DNA from: Annulohypoxylon bovei var. microspora
Lineage: Eukaryota > Ascomycota > Sordariomycetes > Xylariales > Hypoxylaceae
Direction of reading: 5' to 3'
DNA length: 64,000 bases
NCBI GenBank assembly: GCA_022836615.1
Contig: MU405221.1
Location: 62,001 to 126,000 of the forward strand
The translations under genes were made by a program, and so were the position numbers. The notes under the pieces are model-generated. The model was not told the DNA's origin, did no database searches, and worked only from the letters and a program-made list of their open reading frames with translations. Shown here in pieces: positions 25,501 through 37,911 of the stretch. Within the stretch, counting starts at the first letter, position 1; each line of letters starts with the position of its first letter.

Positions 25501-28500
25501 AATAAAAAATTCCAATGTAAATACTTTTCCCATTACTTGTTTTTTTAACCGTATTTTTTATAAAAAATCTTATTACTTTTTTATCCCCATATGTTTAAAT
25601 TATAAGCTTAATATAATTCATTAAATTAAATAATTATTAATTATATAATAACTTAATACCTTATTACGTTAAACTTTAATAATTAGGTATTTCCTTATAA
25701 TAATTTACTTAAAATTTAAAGAAATATTAAAATCCTCCCCGTCCCATGGTATAAAGCTTAAATTTTACCACGGCTTAACGGTAAAGTTATTATTACATGT
25801 AACGAATATTATTATATTATATAAGTATTTTACAAAAACTAATAAACTTATATTATTCCTCGTTCCATAAAAAATTAATTTCTTATAAATAATATAACGT
25901 AATATTTTTCCGACCCGTTTATTTAAATAACATTAAATAACTTAGTTAATGGGATGTTACTTCGTTTTAATATTTACCATATGTTTAATTAAATAAAGTT
26001 ACTTATGTTTTTAAAATATACCGGTAATAAATATGAATTAATATTACATATTTTCCATTCGTAATCGCATTACTTTTTTAAATAACGCATATTATATTAT
26101 AATTAAAAATTATATAACCTTTATAATGTTTCCCATAAATTTTTATTTACACATTTTATTTAATTTATATTTTAAAATAATACGTTTCATATTTTTTAAA
26201 TTAAATATAATCCATTCGAACTTTTGGTACGGGAATTAATAACTTTTAATGCCGATTCGAAGATTATGATAAAACATATTAATTTAATTACTTAAGTTAT
26301 AGAAATATCACTATTATTTGCCGAGGTTAATAAGAAGCGTTTTTAAGGCAAAGTTAACGAAAAAAGGTACCATTAAGAATATTTTATTAAAAAAAAATAA
26401 ATAATATATTTAATTAATGAAGAAAAAAAGGAAAATAACGATAATAATATTAATATAAATGAAGAAGAATTTAAGTTAATAAAATTTACTCGATTTAATA
26501 ACTTAAATTCGTATATATCCCCGTTATTATTTTCCTTTAACTTTAACTTTAATAATAATACCGTAAATAATAACCATTTAAATCCTTTAATAAAAACTTT
26601 TAAATAATATTATAATGCTTTTAAAAAACGCTTTCTTTATTTTTAATACCGGTGTTAACTTTTATTATATAAATTATTAATTATAATTGTGATTTTTTTC
26701 TTTAATGTTATAATATACATATAAAGATAGCTTATTAATACGAATTTTAACGAATTAAAAAAACCGCGCTTAGATTTAAGCCATTATTAAAATCCATGGA
26801 TATAATGTTATTAAAATAATAATTTAAAAATTTCTTTTTATTTATAATTATATACGTATTTATGTACTTCGCTTATTAACATTATATAATATAATAAAAA
26901 AACACTTTAATTAAATAAATTAAGAAAATAATCCATACGCCGTTATATTCCTGCGGAAACATACGTTATTTAATTAATAATAAAAATTTATCGTTAAAAT
27001 CGTTTACGGTTTCATTCCTTTTTATTTTTATGTCGTAACGTGTTTAATTACATTAATAATTCCGAATTATTAAATGTTTAATTAATTTACTTAAATCCAC
27101 ATTATTTTTTTTTAAATGAAAATAAAGTAAAGAATTTATTTAGTTTTAAATAAATTTCTTTACTTATAAATGATGCCGTTATAACATTATTATTTTTATT
27201 AAAATCTTATTTAATAATATGTTTTATAAGTAATTAAAGCTTAAGGTTAATTTCTTGGGTCATATGTAACGTTATGAAAATATTTTATTATATAAAAGTT
27301 AATAATTTTAAATTATTTTAAAACGTAATTAAAGTTTTCTTCTTTTTTATTAATTATATTATTTAAGTTTATAAGTTAATTTTAATCGATATTTTTTTAA
27401 GAAAGTTAATGTTTTTATATTACGATGAAGAATTTTATAATAAAAATATTTTTATAATTATTTGTATGCTTTTATTTAATATAATAATATATAAAAGAAA
27501 ACGTTTTAATGGAATGTTTAATTTATGTTCCGCATAATTAATATATTTTTATTTAAATTATCCAATGATTTTACTTGTATAATATATATATTAATTTTTT
27601 TTAAATTTATTTTTCCTTTCGTTTAATACTTATCCGTATTTCTTTATTATAAAATCATTAAAAAGGACAAATATATAAAAAAAATATAAACCTTTTTTCG
27701 GGAAATTTAATAATAACCTTTCGTTTTAATTAAAGAAATATTAAAGTTTAATAAAAAAATTATAATTAAGCATAAGTTTTAATGTTTTAATATTTAAACC
27801 AAAAGATAAAGTTTATAAAAAAAAGCAAATATAACTTATAAAAGAATAATCGATTTAACCATTTTATATAAAAACGAATTTTAAATTTTTAACTTATATA
27901 TTATATATTTTAATATAATTATAATTAATTATTATAAATTATAAAATATAATTTCTTATTTAACTTACCTTTAAATCGCTAATAATAATATAATTAAAAA
28001 TATTTACCAACTTTAATTAATATTAAAATTATTTTAAAATAATATTTTAAAAACTTATAATTTAAAACTTTTTATTACATAAATAACTTCATTTTATTAA
28101 CGTTTACATTTTATATTATAAAAGATATAAGCATTAATAATTAATTAAAAATCATAAATAAATCAAGTAACATTAAAATAAATGAAAATAAATAAAATTT
28201 ATATAATAACCATGAAAATAAAAATAAAATTACCATATTTAATAAATTAAGCTTTTTTTTCCTACCTTTTAATTAAAGAAATTAACGATATAAAAAAAAC
28301 GTTAAAATTAAACTTAAAATATGGTTACAATGTTTTAACACCTTAAATTAAAGTTATTAAAGTAAATGATAAAAATAATATTACAATTAATAAAATTAAT
28401 AAATTAATTAAAGAAAAAGTTATAAATATTAAAAAAAAAAAATTAAATTTATAATCATGTATATAAATAATTATAAGCATTAAACTTTAATAAATATTAT

Positions 28501-28959
28501 CCATTAATTTAAATTCGTTATTAAATAATAAAATAAAATAAGTTTTCTCGATTTTACCGCTTGTAAATAACGTTATAAACACATATTAACAAATGGTAAT
28601 TATTTAATAATATAAATTTAACATCGATTTTTATAAATTAATTTTTAAATATATATAATTAATATAAAAAAGCTTTAACTTAAAATAAAAATAATTATTA
28701 AAATAATATAAAATTATATTACATCCGTTTATTTATTCCTTTTAATTAATTTCCTTTAAATTATAACTTTAAAAACACCTTTTCGTTAAAAGTAAACGAC
28801 CTTAATACAAGTTAAAGGATAAAAATATATTTAATTATTTTTAACATAAAACCACCCATTTAAATAACATAATATCCCGAGTTTAACCAAGGGTCGATAA
28901 TTCGATTCCCCGATTTTTTACTTTTATTTCTTTTTTTATAAAACGAAATTACTTACCAT

Positions 28960-29232
28960 TAATTCTTTTTAAACCACCTTTTAAGCTACCCTTTAAACCA
29001 CCTTTTAAACCACCTTTTATTAAACCTTTAAGCCATCCATTAAGCCTTTTATTAGCTTAACCTTTAATTTAACCACCCGTTAAACCATTTATATAACCTT
29101 CATTAAGCCACCTTTTATTTAACCTTCCCATTTAATTACCTTTTAAGCCACTTGTATAACTACCCGTTAAACCCTTTTAACGAACCACCCGTTTTACCAC
29201 CCATTCAGCCACTTATAGCCACTTATAATCAC
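28960..29232. repeat. Degenerate CCACC-containing minisatellite
   Basis: Irregular 11-15 base units around AAACCACCTTTT recur some fifteen times, with AAGCCACC, AACCACCC and similar variants. The C residues are strand-biased here, unlike the surrounding AT-only sequence. It looks like an old tandem array eroded by C-to-T changes. Confidence 0.6.
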
Positions 29233-32200
29233 TTTTTTAACGCTTTAATTACCTTTTCGGAAGTTGCTTAATTATCCAAATTAGGGGTTTTTTTTACATG
29301 TGTTAAATTAATTACGTAATCGCTTTAAGTAATCATTTTTGCCCGCCCATTTGGTCCGTGCGCGAAAGTTAGCTTTTAACAAGTTTTTCGTTTTCGAAAA
29401 ATTAAATTTTATTAAAAACCACTTTTTTGCAAACGGGCCATTTCGAAAGTTGAGATTTATTATTTAATTAATTAAAAAGATTCATTTTAAAACGATGCAC
29501 TTAATTAATTACCTTTAAAGTGGCTTAATGTGTAAATGTGTAACGCGTGTTAAAAAATCTTATTAATTAATATTTTTTTAAAGGAAAAAAAAAACAAAAG
29601 AATTAATTATTAATAATAATAAAAATCGAATAATTTATTTAAAGTAAATTAAAATTAACCTTTATAAAACCCACGTTAATTTTTCTTTTTATTTTTTTTT
29701 ATTAATTTTCGTATTTAATTTAATGAATTTATTAAAACCTTTTAAAAAATAAACTTTTTATCCTTTAATAAACGGCGAAATAATAACGTTTTACTTATCG
29801 TTATATAATTTATATTTACCATATATTTTATATTTAATATATGTTCCGATGTTATTAACTTTATATTTATTATTTTCGCTTAATTTAAATTATTATATTT
29901 ATTTTTAATAAAATTTATAAGTGATGTTCGTTTATTTATCGCCCATTAAAAAATGTTAAGAATGTATATACGTAAATTTAAGTAATTTTTTTTTTCCGAA
30001 AAAAGAAATTATTAATTAAATAAACGATAAACTTTTTATAACTTTTTTTATATTTTCGTTATAACATATAAAACCGCGCTTTAAAACCATTCATGGTAAT
30101 ATTAAAAGCAATAATAATTAAAATAAGTTAATTTAATTATATCATTAAATTATTAAGCCTTTTAATTATATTAAAACAAGTAATATATTTTATTATACAT
30201 TGGTTTATAACCACTTATAAAATATTAGTTTAAGTAATGTTATAACCTTTATATTTAAATATAAGAAAAGGGTAATTAAGTGTGTTATTAATTTAAGCCG
30301 TTATTAATTTAATAATTAAATAATTTCGTAAAAAGGTACGTAAATATTTAAAAAATGTATTAAATATTAAAATGGGAAGTTTTAATAATAAATTAAACGT
30401 TGTAAGGATAACTTAATAATTAATAAACGAATTATTAATGTACTTATATTTTATACCTTTTTTAAAATATATAATAATATTTAATAAAATCGTTTTAAAA
30501 ACTTTTTAAACATTATTTTTTATAAGGGGAATCCTTATTTCATTATCACCTTTATTTTCTTCCTTTTTTCCATCCGCAACCTTTATACCCTTTACATTTA
30601 TTACATTTAATAAGTCGTTTTATTTTTTATTTAATTTAACCTTATTTTCATTTTCTTTTAAATATTCCCATTAATAACCTTATGTAAATGAACGTATATA
30701 ATTGAATTTTATACGCGGCGGTAAAGAATATAAATATAAAGATTTAATATATTTAAAAACTTTTATAATATCATTTAATATATTATAAAACTTTTTTTAA
30801 AAAAAAATATTATTTTTTTTAAGCCTTAAAACTTGAAACGTAGGTTAGGAAATAATATTATAATAATTTTTCAAAGCCGTTTACGTTTTAATAAATTTAA
30901 TGCCGTCGTTTATTTTAAACGTATCGTCGTTATATAACGTTTTAATAATAAAAGATAAAGATTTTAACGTAAAGTTTTTTTAATTTACCGGGGTTTCTTT
31001 AAGTTTATTAAGTGGCGATTATATAAAACTTTTTAATAATAAACTTATTTTAATTAATTACTTATCCACCACTTCACTTTAATTTAAATTAAAAGACTTT
31101 AACCACGTAAATATAATAAAAAGCTTAAAAGTAATTTTTTAAAAAAAAGAAACGAGGTTTCTTAATGAATGTAATACGTTAAAAGGTATCAAGGTAAATT
31201 ATTATCGAATAATTAACTTTTTCACAATGTTTTTAATTAAATAAAATCTTTTTATAAAGGTTAAATCGCTTTCATTTCTTAAGTTACGAGGTTTTTTAAA
31301 GTTTATAATTTGAAAAAATTTTATTTTTAAAAAGTAAAAGCAACGAAAACACCTTTTCATCATAATTAAGCTTATCGTAATAAATTTGAAAATAAAAAGT
31401 TATAATTACTTGTTTTTTATAATATGTTAAAAAATTTATAACGTAATAAAACGTTATTAATAACTTCGTTAATTAAGGTCGAAACGAATATTTTAACGAC
31501 TTTTTAAAATGGGTTTACCCGTGATATTAGGTTAATCATGCGGTGGCAATTTGGTAAAAATGAAGCGAAAAAACAAATTAAAAATATAACTAAAAAAAAG
31601 AAATAAAACGGCGTATAAAAGGCGGCGTTAATAAGCTTAATAAAGGAAACTTTATAATCATGGAATTAATCACTTAATAATTATATTAAATCATTAAGCT
31701 CATAACTTTAACCACCTTTAAAAGGGCTTAAGTTTGAAAAAAATAACATGTTAAAACCATTAAATTTAAAAAACTTTAATACTTTAAAATTTAATTTCAA
31801 TTTAATTTAAGTATGAACTTAAATTAATATTTTAATTAAAATTAATCTTAAACTAATCTTAAATTAATCTTACGTAACCTTAGCTTTAACTTAATTAATA
31901 ATTATATTAATAAGCTACGTAACCATTAAAAGCCATTAAAAGTTAATATTAAATAACTTTTTTTTTAATACGCTTTAAATTATTAAATTTATATTATTAT
32001 ATAACTTTTAATTAAACGCTTTTATATATATAAGTTTTAATAAAATATACATTATATTTCGTACGTAAAAAATTATTATATCGTAATTTTTAATGTCGTT
32101 ATAACGAATTAATCCCACGTGATACCTTTAAAACGTTTTAATATTAATACTTTATATATATTTTAATACATTTTTATTAATAATCGTCCGTTAATAATGT

Positions 32201-32469
32201 AACTTAATTCGTTCGATACGCCTTTGGATTATTTATTAAATAATATAAATTATTTTTTTTTACATTAAATATTAATAAAGTTATTTAAGTTTATAAGTAA
32301 GTGTGTATATAAAGTAAACCGGTATAATGAAATGCATATAAATTTATATAAATGGTAAAGTCCTTTAAGCTGGCTTGTGCTTATTAATAAAGATTTTAAT
32401 TAATTAAAAAAGCCGGTTTAAAATCCAATGGGAATATTATTAAATTAAAGTAATAAAATAAAGCGTTCT

Positions 32470-33250
32470 TATCCGGACAATTAGGTTATGTCCTTTTTGT
32501 TATTTAGGTTATATCACGTGATTCCAAGTAATTTTTATTTTTAAAATCCGGAAACCTAGGCTTTTTAATTTCCATTTTTTAATAACTTCACCACCATTAT
32601 AACCACCATTATATAAATATATTCATTCGATAGTTAAAAACGTTTTACAATGGATAGAATTGGTTACATCAAAATTGGGGAAGAATTAAGCGAGATATAT
32701 TGATTCTTTTATAATATATGATTTTTATATATACTTTCTTTAATATCTTTGCGAATTAAATCGATAAAATTTTAAAAGCTTTTTTATAAAAACTAGAATT
32801 AAATTTTGAATCGAATAGATTTGCCTCGAGCTTTATATTCGTATTATTCGTTAAAATATTAAAAGATATATATAAAAAAAATGTAAAAATTAAATCATTA
32901 CTTATAGGTTAAATGTTCGATTAGGTGGGTGGTGCTTAAAAACCTATTATAATAAACGCTATAATTACTTCTAAACTTTAAACGCTTATAACTTTCACAA
33001 TACTTAACTAAATTAAATGCAACCAATTTTATTCGATGTAATTAAAGTTTAACATTTTAATAATATTAATTATATACCACTCAAAGGCATATTCGTGAAA
33101 TTATGGCAAAGTGAATAATAAAAAACCCGGGTTTTTAAATTTGGTGGGGTGATTTTATAATAAGGTATAACTTAAATAATAACGTTCTTATAAAACAATG
33201 TTAAAAAATAACATTAAATTTACAATATTAACCACCCCCGCACATTAAAA
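32470..33250. other. Less mutated island within the AT-rich block
   Basis: CpA, TpG and CpG-containing words are visibly more frequent here than on either side (for example TATCACGTGATTCC near 32511, CAATGGATAGAATTGG near 32650, and AACCCGGGTTTTT near 33123). A motif near 32497-32515, read on the minus strand (ATAACCTAAATAAC), has a weaker forward match near 33165-33180, hinting at ends of a small inverted-repeat element. No gene is readable. Confidence 0.35.
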
Positions 33251-34360
33251 ATATTTTTTTTCGTATTTAAATTTTTATATAATTTAAAGTATTTTTAATG
33301 CCTTATTACTTAGCTTTTACATAATATTATATTTATATATAAATCCTTTTAATTTCCATACATTTTAATTAATTAAATTTATTTTAAAGTTGTTAATTTT
33401 TTATTTTAAGTTAACCTTAATTTTAATTTTATATTATAGTTTTTTATAATTAAATCATTATTTTCATTATAATTAATGGTTTAACTTTATTTAATATAAA
33501 ATTAAAACAAACATTTAAACCGTTTATATCGATTTTTATAAACTTTTTAAATAACGTTTCCTTTTTTAACGTTAATATTTACCATTTTATTTACCTTAAT
33601 TCTTATAAAACGTTATTACGTTTTTTTGCTTTAAATAATAATAATATTAATTATAATTTAATATATTACATTTATTACATTATAATTAACAATGTTTAAT
33701 TATAAGGTAAAAATATAATTAATGGAACCCACACTATTAAAAATACACCATATATTTATTTAACCACATTTTTTAATTTTATTACATTAATAATTACGCG
33801 TTTTATTAACGGGATTTTTCGTAAAAAAACATATTACTTTTACATTTAATTAAATTTTAATAATAAATCAAATAATATTAAAAGTTAATTCTTTAATATT
33901 AATGTATTATAAAATTTTATTTTATTATTATTAACTTTAATCATTAAGTATTCTTTCACGATCATTTGCCCCCCTTATAAGCTTCGATTAATATCCATTT
34001 TATTCCATTATTTAAATAACATATATTATCGAAATCGTCCCATAAAATTACCCACATTCGCGATAAAAATTATCGAATTTTATAAACTTATTACATTATT
34101 AAATAAACACATATAATTCTTAAAATTAAAGACTTTTAATTTATTAATAATAAAATAAACTAATACTTATCCAATTTAATAATCTTTTTTAAAATAAACG
34201 AAATAAATAATATTATACTTTTTTACTTTAATATTTATAAAATATTTAATTTTAAAAAACTTATTATTATTTTTAAACGGCAAAAAAACAAATACAAATT
34301 AATAATTCACGTATTTTATTCATAACTTTAATATCTTTTTAAATAAAAGGCTTTATATTA

Positions 34361-34526
34361 TGACACGCCAATATATGGTGGCGTATGGTGTGAGGTTTAG
34401 CTCACAGAGCAAAAGGCTGATTTCTTGTGTATGTAAAAGGTTGAAGTTTCTAAGTCAAGTTACAACTTGAGGCATCTAAGGTATGGCCTGTGCGGCAGAG
34501 CCGCACCTTCCATTCTTAGCATGACA
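34361..34526 (-). repeat. 3' LTR of the miniature element
   Basis: 166 bp, TGACACGCCA to TTAGCATGACA on the plus strand. It contains the inverted repeat TGCGGC-AGA-GCCGCA near the plus-strand 3' end. It lacks a stretch of about 20 bp present in the partner LTR. Confidence 0.88.
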
Positions 34527-35477
34527 ACTGCCGCCAACAAATGAAAAAAGATGACGTCCTCGTCATCCATCTATCTATCTTTCCATTTGTTCCTTGGATC
34601 GATATACCCTTGATAACCTTGAATAGCGAAGAGCAATCGCGGGGCAACTGCCAGTCCTTCCTTCCTTAGAAAATCCATCATCCCACGATCCTTCAGCTAG
34701 TAATATATGACAAAAAGAGAAACGAGCGGAGAACGACGTCAACGTGTATGTGGTTCATTGGGGGCTATTAAGAACCAATAGCTAGTTGCGGCAAGGGCGA
34801 AGGGGGTCGTCAACGCCAGGTATGCGTTGATCGTGGGCAACGCTGTTGTCGCTGTTGCTGGTGGGGGCAACAGATTGTCAGGGTTGCGGGTGGCAGCAAT
34901 AAGTCATCGTATGGATCGTTCGCAAGGGCTTATGCCACAAGGGCAATAGCGTTCGATATGTCAGGATCGAGGGCTTGTTGCAGCTGGGGCAACTGGTTGT
35001 CAAAATAAGGTTGAGGGGTAGTTTCGTGGTCAAAATAAGGTTTCGGCACACGAAAAATTTCTCATTGGCGGATATTATCGAATATTGTGAACAGTGATCA
35101 GTTGCTCACAATATCGTTATATGAAATCGATCGAGGGCAACAAGGATCGAGTTGTTGTTGTTGTGGTTTCGGCAGGGGAGAACAGGGCCGAATCAACGTA
35201 TGATATCGTTGTTGCTGCTGCCGGGCGGGGGAAACTAGGCGTCGGCGAGCTTGTCAATCGGGGGAGGCTAGGATCGACGGGTTGTTGTTGATCAAAGGCT
35301 TCTTCGTTTCAATTGGTTGTAGTCAAGCAGAAATAAATTTCTCAATTGACTTGCCGGTAGAGGCGAAGGGGTTGATCGATTATCGTTATGATTGGCAAGG
35401 AGAATGCTGCCGATCAATCCATTTCCGAGCAGAAAGAAAATCTTTCTCAATCAGAATAAATATATAAGGGATAGGTG

Positions 35478-35591
35478 CTGGTCCTCTTTCACGAAACAAG
35501 AGGTGCTGCCGAATTATCATGCCAAACGCCAAATATGGTGGCGAATGGATGGTCTGCTGGTCCTCTTCACGAACAAGAGGTGCTACCAGAT
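35478..35591 (-). repeat. Partial tandem duplication of LTR edge and leader in the miniature element
   Basis: A segment with CTGGTCCTCTT-CACGAA-ACAAGAGG, a primer-binding-site-like GAGGTGCT, then CGCCAAATATGGTGGCG occurs at about 35478-35551. It recurs at about 35557-35622, the second copy running into the real LTR. The leader itself folds as CCTCTT-CACGAACA-AGAGG. Confidence 0.72.
35577..35588 (-). other. Primer-binding site of the miniature element
   Basis: The minus strand reads TGGTAGCACCTC, three bases inside the 5' LTR. These 12 bases are identical to the start of the primer-binding site of the gag-only LTR family at 62219 and 10374. Confidence 0.75.
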
Positions 35592-35774
35592 TGACACGCC
35601 AAATATGGTGGCGTGTGATGGTTAGCTCTTAGAGCAAAAGGCTGATCTCGTGTGTATATAAAAGGTTGAAGTTTCTAAGTCAAGCTATGGCTTGCGGCAT
35701 CTAAGGTATGCCTGAACTAGGCCTGTGCGTAAGGTCTGTGCGGCAGAGCCGCACCTTCCATTCTTAGCATGACA
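35592..35774 (-). repeat. 5' LTR of the miniature element
   Basis: 183 bp with the same ends as 34361-34526. It differs by an extra segment around 35710-35738 that looks like an internal duplication of the GCCTGTGCG region, plus scattered substitutions, so the insertion is not brand-new. Confidence 0.88.
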
Positions 35775-37768
35775 TATTATAACCACATATATTAATTATT
35801 TTATGGTATTAAACGTAAATTCCTTTTCGCACATTTCGCTTGGTTTTTATTAAATAACATAACGTTATAAATCTTCAAATTTAAACATAAATTTATTAAA
35901 ATCTTCGTCCGTTAACCAGAAAAACCAAATAAAACTTTAAAGCTAATCATTGATTTTATTCGATTATTTTCTTAAGTTCGTTTTTTTAAAAGGGAAAGTT
36001 AATTTAATTCCCAAAGTAAAAAGCAATCCGTATTTATTCGCGATAATAATAAACATCGGTATTATTTTATTTTTAAAAAGCAAGTAATATACCTTTTTAA
36101 TGAAAAATATCTAAATAAATTAAAATTTAAAAATAACATTAATGAAAAACTTCATAAAAAACGGAAATTAAAACGCTTTAATAAATTATATTAAGATTTA
36201 ACTTTTAAATTATTATTATTTATTATTAATATCGTTAATAATAATTATATTAATGACTTTGTACCAGATTTTATTATGATAAAAACGGATATGATTTCTT
36301 ATATTTTTATAAAACCAATTACCTTTTTAAAATATAAAAACGAATGAATATATTTAAAAATGCTTAATTTATATTAAAATAATATAATTTCAATTTGTAA
36401 GTTTTATAATTATATATTAATGTAAGTTTTAAATTAATATAATTACATTAATTATTTATATACGTTAAATAACTTAATTCGTCGGTAAGTACTTATATAT
36501 TATTAATTTCCAAAACATCCCCTTTTTCCACGTGCCGTTCGTAACTTATTTCACGACGTTATTTCTTATATTTTTCTTTTTTAACCTTTACCTTTTTAAT
36601 AATTTCCATAATATTATTAAATAAATTATTTAAATTAATTAACCGTAACACGTTATCCTTTTAAAGTTTTAAGTTTAATCCATGGGTAAGTCGAAGTTAT
36701 TTAATTATTCATTATTCCTTAATTAAACTTTTTACCTGCGAAGGATTTTTTTATGTTTTTATTATTTTGTGTGTTAATAAGGTTAAGTTAACTTATTTAT
36801 TAATTATTAATTAAGAATTTTTAAATGGTTTCCCACGAAATTTTTTTAATTATAAGGCTTTAAAAGGTTTACCATGGGGTTTTTTTATTAATGGCTTTAA
36901 TATATCCGTTTTTAAGTTTTTACGGGATTTACCTTTCTTTTTTTTTATTAATTAAACGTATTATTAAATAAGTTAATTAAGGATTAATATATTATTTTCA
37001 AAGTTATCATTTATTAATTTTCATTGAAAGGGATTTTATTATAATGAAAAATAATGTAATAAAGGATTTAATTTACATCGCCGATATATTTTTATAATTT
37101 TATTTAATAAAACCGTTAGTAAAATTTAAGGATTATTAATAAGTTTACCACAAGGTTTAATAATGCGTGGTGATTTCATTTTTAAAAAAGGTTTTTTATT
37201 AAATTAAATAATTATTAATAACGAATATATGTTTATATAAAAATATTAACTTATTAAATTTTACTTTATTTTCGTTAATTGGTTTAATTTTATTAAGTAT
37301 TATATGGTAATAAAACAATCCATATTAATCTTAAATAAAATAATAATAAAATAATATCGTTTAAAAAATAAAATTAACTTTTAATAATAAGTAATTATTG
37401 GTAATTTGGTATTATGGTAATATTAAGTTTAATGTTTAAAACAATTATATTAATTTAATTAAAGCCTTGGTGTAATTGGTTTATTACGTAATCACGAATA
37501 ACTTTAATTAAATTAATGTAATTAATTTACAAAACAATTAATTAAATTAAATTAATTATGGTGTATTAAGCGTAGGGGTCCCTTGTATTATATTAATAAT
37601 CTTATTTTACATAAAATTATTTTTATTTACGTTATTATTATTAACTTCCACAAGATTAAGCCACCCCTTAATCCACGCCACAAGTTTATCGTCGTTCATT
37701 TATTTAACCTTGTTATTTTTTAATTCATTTAAATGGAAATTCGATTTAATTTAAGGATATTATAAAAG

Positions 37769-37911
37769 CTATCGTTAATTTAAATAAATTATAATTAATT
37801 TAAATAAGTTATAATCGATTTAAATGAGCTATAATCGAGCTAAATGAGTTATCGTTAATTTGAATAAATTATCGTTAATTTAAATAAATTATCGTCGATT
37901 TAAATAAAGGT
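37769..37911. repeat. Decayed 21-22 bp tandem repeat
   Basis: About six to seven units of the form GTTATCGTTAATTTAAATAA, with variants AGCTATAATCGAGCTAAATG and TTATCGTCGATTTAAATAA. The variants differ at C/T and G/A positions, so the ancestral unit was probably GC-richer and was mutated by RIP. Confidence 0.75.

Larger units (their letters stand above)
34356..35779 (-). mobile_element. Miniature LTR retrotransposon (TRIM-like) inserted in the AT-rich block
   Basis: Flanked by the 5-bp duplication TATTA (34356-34360 and 35775-35779). LTRs at 34361-34526 (166 bp) and 35592-35774 (183 bp) have TG...CA ends. The orientation is minus, because the primer-binding site TGGTAGCACCTC lies three bases inside the right-hand LTR on the minus strand. 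The interior of 1,065 bp has no gag or pol; its short open frames (for example 35094-35291) come from GTT-rich low-complexity sequence. Normal GC content in a 17% GC surrounding shows it arrived after the heavy mutation of the host block. Confidence 0.9.

Noticed and set aside
28875..28915. tRNA-like words (GGTCGATAATTCGATTCCCCG)
   Set aside because: The stem around TTCGATT does not pair and no acceptor or anticodon arm can be built.
35094..35625. Three short open frames inside the miniature LTR element
   Set aside because: They are low-complexity (Val-rich from GTT runs) and resemble no gag or pol; the element is best seen as non-coding.
37769..37911. Regularly spaced repeat resembling a CRISPR array
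   Set aside because: Units are contiguous without unique spacers, and the window is from a eukaryote.
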